This document shows, in pieces, positions 6,284 through 11,510 of a stretch of DNA of 11,510 nucleotides. The translations under genes and the position numbers were made by a program. The DNA comes from JBEEPE01 sp041191265 (GTDB lineage: Bacteria > Verrucomicrobiota > Verrucomicrobiia > Chthoniobacterales > Chthoniobacteraceae): assembly GCA_041191265.1 (NCBI GenBank), contig JBEEPE010000135.1:1-11510 (forward strand), given 5' to 3'. The notes under the pieces were generated by a model that saw only the letters and a list, made by a program, of their open reading frames with translations, made no database searches and had not been told where the DNA came from. Each line of letters begins with the position of its first letter. Within the stretch, counting starts at the first letter, position 1.

Positions 6284-7762
6284 ATGAACTCCCCTTTCCA
6301 TCATCCCATCGGCGCTCTTCCCCATAGCCCGCTGTCCCGACGCGATTTCCTCTGGCAAAGTGGCGGCGGACTCGGCGGTATCGCCCTCGCCTCGCTCCTC
6401 AACAGTCCCGCTTCAGGCGCCCTCCCACCGCATCGCGCAAAAGCGAAGCGAGTCGTCCAGTTCTTCATGGCCGGAGCCGCAAGCCACCTTGACCTGTTCG
6501 ACTTCAAACCTGACCTCATCAAGCATCACGGAAAACCGAGCGACTTCGGCGAACCCGTCGAAGCGTTCCAAAACGGACTCGGTCCGTGGAAAGCCCCTGT
6601 CTGGGAGTTCAAACCCTACGGCCAAAGTGGGAAGCAGATCAGCGAGGCCGTTGCGGACCTCGCCCCCGTCGTGGACGATATCGCATGGATTCACAACGTC
6701 GTTGGAAAGTCAGGCGTTCACTCCCAAGCCACCCTGCTCCAGACCACTGGATTCAATCGTCCCGGATTCCCGAGTGCCGGCGCATGGGTGAGTTACGGTC
6801 TGGGTTCGCTGAACGAAAATCTCCCCGCCTTTGTCGTCCTCCCCGATCACCGAGGCCTCGCCTCGAACGGCACCAAAAACTGGGACTCCGCGTTCCTCCC
6901 CGCCCAACACCAAGGCACCGTCATCTACCCGGGAAACGAAACCCCCATCACCGACCTTTTCCCAGACAAGCGCGGACAGTTCATCACCCCTGAATCCGAG
7001 GCCGCCGGAACGCGACTGCTCTCCGCCCTCAACGCAGAGCATTCCTCCACGCGCCCCAACGACGAACGGCTAGAAGCCCGAATCCGCAGCTACGAACTCG
7101 CGGCACGCATGCAACTTGCCGCGCCCGAGGCCCTCGACATCGCCAAAGAATCCCCCGCCATCCGCGCGATGTACGGAATCCGCGACGACATCAAAACGTG
7201 GCCCACAGAAATCAACGCCCCTGAAGAGCAGGACATTTTTGGGCGCAAGTGCCTCGCTGCAAGACGCCTCCTCGAACGGGGCGTCCGATTCGTCCAAATC
7301 TGGAGCGGCAACGACAACGGATTCCCGCGCCGAAACTGGGACAGCCACGAGGACGTCGAACGAGACCACGGCCCGCTCGCGCGAGGCTTTGCGCGAGGTG
7401 CATCAGCCCTCATTCAAGATCTTAAGCAACGCGGAATGTTGGAGGACACCATCATCCTCTGGACGACGGAGTTCGGACGGATGCCGAGCACGCAGGGCGG
7501 CAAGGGCCGTGACCACAACCCCTACGTGTTCACCAACTGGCTCTGCGGCGGCGGAATCAAGGGAGGCGTCACGGTGGGTGAGAGCGACCAATGGGGTTAC
7601 AAACCTTTGGACCGATCAAACCCAACCGAGGTGTACGACATTCACGCCACCCTCCTGCATCTTCTCGGTCTTGATCACACCAAGCTGACCGTCCGCAGCA
7701 ACGGCATCGATCGCCGCCTCACCGACGTCCACGGCCACATCCTCCGTGAAGCATTAGCCTAA
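6284..7762 (+). CDS. DUF1501 family protein with Tat signal
   Basis: The protein has 492 residues. The N-terminus carries a twin-arginine motif S18-R-R-D-F-L23 followed by a Gly/Ala/Leu-rich hydrophobic segment (about 26-47), so it is expected to be folded in the cytoplasm and exported by Tat. The body matches DUF1501, a family related in fold to the sulfatase/alkaline phosphatase group. Recognisable conserved segments are the A-G-A-A-S-H-L-D-L-F-D block after the signal, W352-D-S-H355, T-T-E396-F-G-R399, and R-D410-H411-N-P. His and Asp residues in these blocks are plausible metal ligands by analogy. Substrate and activity are unknown. It lies 15 bases after the DUF1549/DUF1553 gene in the same direction, the standard gene pair in Planctomycetota and Verrucomicrobiota, so the two probably act together outside the cytoplasm. 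No Shine-Dalgarno sequence is visible before the start. Confidence 0.92.
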   Translation: MNSPFHHPIGALPHSPLSRRDFLWQSGGGLGGIALASLLNSPASGALPPHRAKAKRVVQFFMAGAASHLDLFDFKPDLIKHHGKPSDFGEPVEAFQNGLGPWKAPVWEFKPYGQSGKQISEAVADLAPVVDDIAWIHNVVGKSGVHSQATLLQTTGFNRPGFPSAGAWVSYGLGSLNENLPAFVVLPDHRGLASNGTKNWDSAFLPAQHQGTVIYPGNETPITDLFPDKRGQFITPESEAAGTRLLSALNAEHSSTRPNDERLEARIRSYELAARMQLAAPEALDIAKESPAIRAMYGIRDDIKTWPTEINAPEEQDIFGRKCLAARRLLERGVRFVQIWSGNDNGFPRRNWDSHEDVERDHGPLARGFARGASALIQDLKQRGMLEDTIILWTTEFGRMPSTQGGKGRDHNPYVFTNWLCGGGIKGGVTVGESDQWGYKPLDRSNPTEVYDIHATLLHLLGLDHTKLTVRSNGIDRRLTDVHGHILREALA

Positions 7763-7893
7763 AATCCCCCTCCGCCCCCCAGTCACCACCCTCCACCACC
7801 AAAATAAAGTCTTCCCTCCCACACTTCGTCCCCCGATGACCCTCTTCATTCCCTTGCCACCATTCCTTTGCCAACCCTCCCCATCCCCGAAGA

Positions 7894-7968
7894 TGGTACC
7901 AGGGGCGAGACTTGAACTCGCGACCAAGGGCTTATGAGTCCCCTGCTCTACCTCTGAGCTACCCTGGC
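7894..7968 (-). tRNA. tRNA with CAU anticodon (elongator Met, or Ile2)
   Basis: The minus strand folds into a full cloverleaf of 75 nt including an encoded CCA (7894-7896). The acceptor stem GCCAGGG/CCCTGGT has a G1-U72 wobble. The D stem is GCTC/GAGC, the anticodon loop is CTCATAA with CAT at 7934-7936, and the T stem is GCGAG/CTCGC with TTCAAGT loop. The anticodon stem has a G27-U43 wobble and an A31-G39 mismatch. C11-G24 and the absence of three GC pairs under the loop argue against initiator tRNA. The anticodon arm and variable loop (…CTTGGTCGC) resemble E. coli tRNA-Ile2, whose C34 is modified to lysidine by TilS, so methionine versus isoleucine identity is unresolved. The gene follows the end of the FG-GAP gene on the same strand, but probably has its own promoter. 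Confidence 0.93.
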
Positions 7969-7983
7969 AAAATCGGGACCGAA

Positions 7984-8012
7984 AACATACCCCCACCCCC
8001 CTTCATGCGCAA
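7984..8012 (-). promoter_or_regulatory. Candidate sigma-70-type promoter for the tRNA
   Basis: On the minus strand TTGCGC (8007-8012) and TATGTT (7984-7989) are separated by 17 bases, an ideal spacing. The -10 element lies 16 bases before the tRNA 5' end, leaving a short leader. Each hexamer matches the consensus at 4 or 5 of 6 positions. It lies after the stop of the FG-GAP gene, as expected for independent tRNA transcription. Confidence 0.45.
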
Positions 8013-8042
8013 GCTGCATCACGAACGAAGGGGAAAGCGCAT

Positions 8043-10046
8043 CTACCTCCTCGGATTCCGCAGGTAATAGAACTTCCCATCCTCCGCCCCACCGAGGAAA
8101 TCGGGAACCCCATCCCCGTTGAAATCCACCACCGTCGGACTCACGTCGTGCCCTTCAATGTTCTGGCCCGCAATAGGCCCCTCATCTCGGAAAAACCATT
8201 TTCCATCCCGATAATCTGTCTGTCGCAAAAAGTTTGCGCTCGATGAGTTCAGCAAAATGTCAAGACGACCGTCCCCATCCCAATCAACCACGCAAAACTT
8301 TCTCCGTCCGCTCTTTCCCGCCGGCCCCTTCGCCAACCGCATTGGCTCCCCTTTCTCATCGCAAAAAACGCGCTGCGGATGCTGCAACACCATCTCCCCA
8401 TTTCGGACAGCTCGCTCGAACAGAGCCAAATACCCCTCCTGATCCAGCATCACCAAATCAGTCAACCCATCCCGATTCCAATCCACCGCAAACGGCGTCG
8501 TGCGCCACTGCGTCAGCAACGCCCGTCCCGTCGGCTTCATCCAACCATAAGTCAACGCCGGCTGAATCCCCTTCCACGCAACCTCCACCGGCATCGGAGC
8601 ACTCAGCAACGGCTCTCGGCGCGTACCCACATTCTTGAACCAGTACACCTTACCCAAAATCGAGTTCACCAAAATATCCGGCAATCCGTCGTGATCCCAA
8701 TCGGCCACCGACAATGTCGTATACCCCCACTTCGCCTCGCACGGCCCCTGAATGCTCCCATTTTCGCCAGCCATAAACCGAATCAGCACCTCATTGGACA
8801 TCAAGCTCCGCGGCGGCGCCCAAAGCGGCTTCTCAACGCCAGGACCGCTCAAGTTCTCGTACAAAACGATGTATCCCGCCGTGTTCCCGCTGACGATATC
8901 CACGTCCCCATCCCCATCCCAATCCGTGCCAACCGGAGTAGCTAAAGCCCCGCACTTCAAATCCTCAGCCTGCTGCTTGAAATAAACTGGCGGCAAAAAC
9001 TGCGGCGTGCGGTCACCTCGCAAACTCCCCGAATTCTCGATAAACGCCACCCGTCCGTCCTCATCCCCCACAATCAAATCCACATGCCCATCCCGATTCC
9101 AATCAATCGCCACCGGCGTAATCATCTCCAAATCCATGGTGAGCGGACGCGGAGAGCCCGGAATTCGCGCCGCCTCCTTCAGTGCCAGCCAAGCCGACGC
9201 CGAGGGCGACTCCATCCCCTCCCCCAACACCAACCGCCGCCCCTGCGCATACTTCGGCTCCGTCCGCGTCCCCACATTTTCAAAATAGGTAAACCCATCC
9301 AAAAACTCCCCGCACAACAGATCCAAATCCCCGTCTCCGTCAAAATCCACCAAGTTCGGACAGGGCCATCCAAACGTCTCTAAAGGGGCATCACCTGCCG
9401 CAATCTGCTGTTTCTCAGCATACTGCGGCACCGCTTCCGTCCCCGTATTCTTCAACCAATAAACAAATCCCCGCAGCGGTCCTCGCGTCCACTTTCCGTC
9501 CGCGTCGTACGCATTATCCCACCCGTAATCCGTCCAATCATCGACCCCAACCACGAGATCCGTCCTTCCATCCCCGTCATAATCCGCGTAACGCCACATA
9601 TTACCGCGGACTCTGTTCGGATGGATATTCGCAGGCACCGCCAACTTCACCGGACTCGACAAACCTGATTTCAAAAAATCAGGAAACTCCTGTCCGGGCG
9701 CCAAAACACGAGGCTGCCCGCCGACAAAGCTCACTTGAACATTCTGTAACCCCTGACTGATCCGACGCCCCGGCTTGAAAACCGGCAACGGATTCGTCCG
9801 AGTATCGCCAGTGATGTTCTCAAAAACGTAAACCCCGTTCGAGGGCTTATCCGGACAGTTCACCACCAAGTCCAAATCGCCATCTCCATCAAAATCCATC
9901 GGCAACGGCCACGCCCAAAGCCCGACTCCCAAATCAACTGCAAGCCCCTCATGGAGATACTGAAGCCTCTCGAGCTTCGGTGCATCCGCAAGACATGCAG
10001 AGAGGAGTGTCTGAACGATGAACGGAATACAAAAGTGAAGTCTCAT
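8043..10046 (-). CDS. FG-GAP/VCBS repeat protein, probable surface lipoprotein
   Basis: The protein has 667 residues. The N-terminus (M-R-L-H-F-C, then a hydrophobic stretch) ends in a lipobox L15-S-A-C18, so it is probably a lipoprotein; a type I signal with cleavage after A-D-A is the alternative. Nine calcium-binding loops of the form D-x-[DN]-x-D-G-x-x-D begin near residues 51, 155, 234, 315, 375, 449, 522, 588 and 641, each followed by a strand and often by Y/F-x-E/K-N. This is the FG-GAP/VCBS pattern of integrin-like beta-propellers. At DNA level the loops form nine imperfect repeats rich in CCATCCC on the plus strand, spread over about 8100-9900. Such proteins usually bind ligands or partners and have no known catalysis. 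The gene lies 106 bases downstream of the DUF1553 gene on the same strand, so co-transcription is likely. A function in binding extracellular polymers is inference. Confidence 0.88.
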   Translation of the reverse strand: MRLHFCIPFIVQTLLSACLADAPKLERLQYLHEGLAVDLGVGLWAWPLPMDFDGDGDLDLVVNCPDKPSNGVYVFENITGDTRTNPLPVFKPGRRISQGLQNVQVSFVGGQPRVLAPGQEFPDFLKSGLSSPVKLAVPANIHPNRVRGNMWRYADYDGDGRTDLVVGVDDWTDYGWDNAYDADGKWTRGPLRGFVYWLKNTGTEAVPQYAEKQQIAAGDAPLETFGWPCPNLVDFDGDGDLDLLCGEFLDGFTYFENVGTRTEPKYAQGRRLVLGEGMESPSASAWLALKEAARIPGSPRPLTMDLEMITPVAIDWNRDGHVDLIVGDEDGRVAFIENSGSLRGDRTPQFLPPVYFKQQAEDLKCGALATPVGTDWDGDGDVDIVSGNTAGYIVLYENLSGPGVEKPLWAPPRSLMSNEVLIRFMAGENGSIQGPCEAKWGYTTLSVADWDHDGLPDILVNSILGKVYWFKNVGTRREPLLSAPMPVEVAWKGIQPALTYGWMKPTGRALLTQWRTTPFAVDWNRDGLTDLVMLDQEGYLALFERAVRNGEMVLQHPQRVFCDEKGEPMRLAKGPAGKSGRRKFCVVDWDGDGRLDILLNSSSANFLRQTDYRDGKWFFRDEGPIAGQNIEGHDVSPTVVDFNGDGVPDFLGGAEDGKFYYLRNPRR

Positions 10047-10152
10047 CAGTCAAAAAAACTAAGGCAGAGTGTGACGCCACACGCATGGAGTCCAGCTAAG
10101 GCTCGGACAATCCGCCGCAACATATGCTCGGACCGTTGGATTCCGAATCGCC

Positions 10153-11510
10153 TCAGCGCAAGTAACTGAACTCGTTCGCCGCCATCAAGCTGTGCGCCAA
10201 CATCGGCATACCATTGCCAGCCTCCAACGCCTCCTGGTGCTCCACGAAACGAACCGCTCGCTCACGTTCCTCATCACGAGGCATCCGCCCGTAAACCCGC
10301 CGATACAACTCGTCTACCCGCTCTCGGAGCGCGCCTCCACTCTCGGAAATCCGCATCGAAAGAGTCTCAGCACTCATCCGCACCAAAGGAGCATTCATCA
10401 AAATCAATGACTGCGGCGCAATAACCGTCGCATTGCGACTACCCGTAGGCATCGTCGGATCAGGATGATCAAACTGCTCCAGCATCTCGTATAAATTATT
10501 CCTTATGATCGGGATATACAGAGATCGGCGCGTCATTTCGTACTTTGTCGCGTCTTTCGAAGTGTGATTGAAAACAAACTCTCGGTTCTTCAACGGCACC
10601 GTCTTGCCGCCTAGCGACACATCCAGACGACCGCTCACAGCCAACAGCGCATCCCGAATCGGTTCAGCCTCAAGACGCCGAATCTCCGCACGGCCCCATA
10701 AACGGTTCTCTGGATCCAGCATCCTCGGACTCACCCGCTCCCCATCCGCTACCGAAGCCATCCGTTCCGGATAACTCGATGCACGCCGATACGCCTCCGA
10801 TCTCATCATCAACCGATGCATCCCTTTCAAACTCCACCCGCCCTCCACCAACTCGCTCGCTAACCAATCCAACAACGCCGGATGAGTCGGCTTATCACCC
10901 AACACCCCAAAGTTTTCCGTAGACCCAACCAAGCCTCGTCCAAAATGCCAACGCCACAGGCGATTCACCATCACTCGCGCCGTCAACGGATGCTCCGGCG
11001 ACGCAATCCACTCAGCTAACTCCAACCGACCACTCGCTCCCTCAGCAATCGGCCCAAACTTTCCCCCCATCACCAGCGGCACACCCCGTCGAACCTCCTT
11101 ACCCAACGTCAGATAACTCCCACGCAAATGCACCGGTGTCACCTCCTGCACCTTCCCCTCTGTCACACCCATCGCCGAAGGCAGTTCCATCACCTTTGCC
11201 TGCGCCGCCGCAACCTCTCCCTGCAGTTGCTGAATCCGCGCCAACACCTCTCCCTCAAAGGCTTCCTCCACCTTCTCCGGAATCGCAAGAAAACCTCCCT
11301 TTCCCCCAACCGCCCCTAATGCCGCCGCCAGTACCGAATCCTCCGGCACCGTCGCTTTCGCATCCTTCTCCCTAGCCGCCACTAACCCACGCCGCGCCGC
11401 ATCAAAAAGCACCGTGTAATGAGACCGCACCGCCTCCACCGCACCCCCACCCACCGCACCATAAGAACACGCCATTTGGTGCCATGCCGCAAAAACGTCC
11501 TCTCCACGCC
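10153..11510 (-). CDS. DUF1553 (PSD1) protein, C-terminal part (5' truncated by window edge)
   Basis: The frame stays open from the TGA at 10153-10155 to the window edge. Before the Met at 11475 it reads E-D-V-F-A-A-W-H-Q, which fits the family, so that Met is internal. About 451 residues are visible. Numbered from that Met: a helical, probably coiled-coil segment at about 66-97; the A-M-G-V-T-E-G and H-L-R-G-S-Y-L-T-L-G blocks (101-125) that precede PSD1 domains; then DUF1553 at about 150-435 with N171-R-L-W-R-W-H-F-G-R-G-L-V183. The protein ends in A-N-E-F-S-Y-L-R, the usual C-terminal motif. The N-terminal DUF1549 and any cytochrome domain would be outside the window. It is a distant paralogue of the protein at 3251-6268. 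Here the next gene is an FG-GAP protein and not the expected DUF1501. Confidence 0.92.
   Translation of the reverse strand, partial: RGEDVFAAWHQMACSYGAVGGGAVEAVRSHYTVLFDAARRGLVAAREKDAKATVPEDSVLAAALGAVGGKGGFLAIPEKVEEAFEGEVLARIQQLQGEVAAAQAKVMELPSAMGVTEGKVQEVTPVHLRGSYLTLGKEVRRGVPLVMGGKFGPIAEGASGRLELAEWIASPEHPLTARVMVNRLWRWHFGRGLVGSTENFGVLGDKPTHPALLDWLASELVEGGWSLKGMHRLMMRSEAYRRASSYPERMASVADGERVSPRMLDPENRLWGRAEIRRLEAEPIRDALLAVSGRLDVSLGGKTVPLKNREFVFNHTSKDATKYEMTRRSLYIPIIRNNLYEMLEQFDHPDPTMPTGSRNATVIAPQSLILMNAPLVRMSAETLSMRISESGGALRERVDELYRRVYGRMPRDEERERAVRFVEHQEALEAGNGMPMLAHSLMAANEFSYLR

Noticed and set aside
7763..7893. Intrinsic terminator between the DUF1501 gene and the tRNA
   Set aside because: The stretch is C-rich with no stem-loop followed by a T-run on either strand that I could support.
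8100..9900. Repeated CCATCCC-rich DNA segments as a tandem repeat or CRISPR array
   Set aside because: They are imperfect, irregularly spaced and coincide with the nine calcium-binding loops of the FG-GAP protein, which explain them.
10052..10082. Minus-strand hairpin GTGTG-GCGT-CACAC followed by seven T as a terminator
   Set aside because: The stem is only 5 bp, ten bases separate it from the T-run, and the T-run ends five bases before the FG-GAP start codon, so a terminator is unlikely.

Overview
The window looks like chromosomal DNA from a Verrucomicrobiota or Planctomycetota bacterium. It is GC-rich. It carries two PSD1/DUF1553 genes, at least one with the planctomycete cytochrome C and DUF1549 domains, plus a DUF1501 protein with a Tat signal and a large FG-GAP/VCBS repeat protein. 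These families are typical of that superphylum. The native genes also lack clear Shine-Dalgarno sequences. Assignment below phylum level is not possible from the sequence alone.

Layout. (1) 1-1951, plus strand: a tightly overlapping three-gene operon. It holds the C-terminal part of an acetyl-xylan-esterase-like alpha/beta hydrolase, an exported single-domain rhodanese, and a cytoplasmic Gfo/Idh/MocA oxidoreductase. The start codons overlap the preceding stop codons (ATGA, then GTGA). (2) About 2041-3178: a small island with a two-gene module, an 83-residue protein of unknown function followed by a 192-residue AbiEii-like nucleotidyltransferase. The surrounding plus strand is strongly C-rich whichever way the genes point, but in this island G slightly exceeds C. 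The left edge has a nested inverted repeat and the right edge a short inverted repeat. (3) 3251-7762, plus strand: a 1005-residue PSCyt1-DUF1549-discoidin-DUF1553 protein, followed after 15 bases by a DUF1501 protein. This is the classic planctomycete-type pair. (4) 7894-7968, minus strand: a CAU-anticodon tRNA with a plausible promoter just upstream. (5) 8043-11510, minus strand: a second DUF1553 protein, cut by the window edge, followed downstream by a nine-repeat FG-GAP protein with a lipobox.

How the genes may work together: the two DUF1553 loci converge on the tRNA. DUF1549/DUF1553/DUF1501 proteins are exported, their biochemical role is not established, and they are usually discussed in connection with polysaccharide use. 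An esterase and a Gfo/Idh/MocA dehydrogenase nearby would fit carbohydrate catabolism, but that link is inference. The nucleotidyltransferase module appears unrelated to its neighbours and is the best candidate for a recently acquired, possibly toxin-antitoxin-like or defence-like unit.
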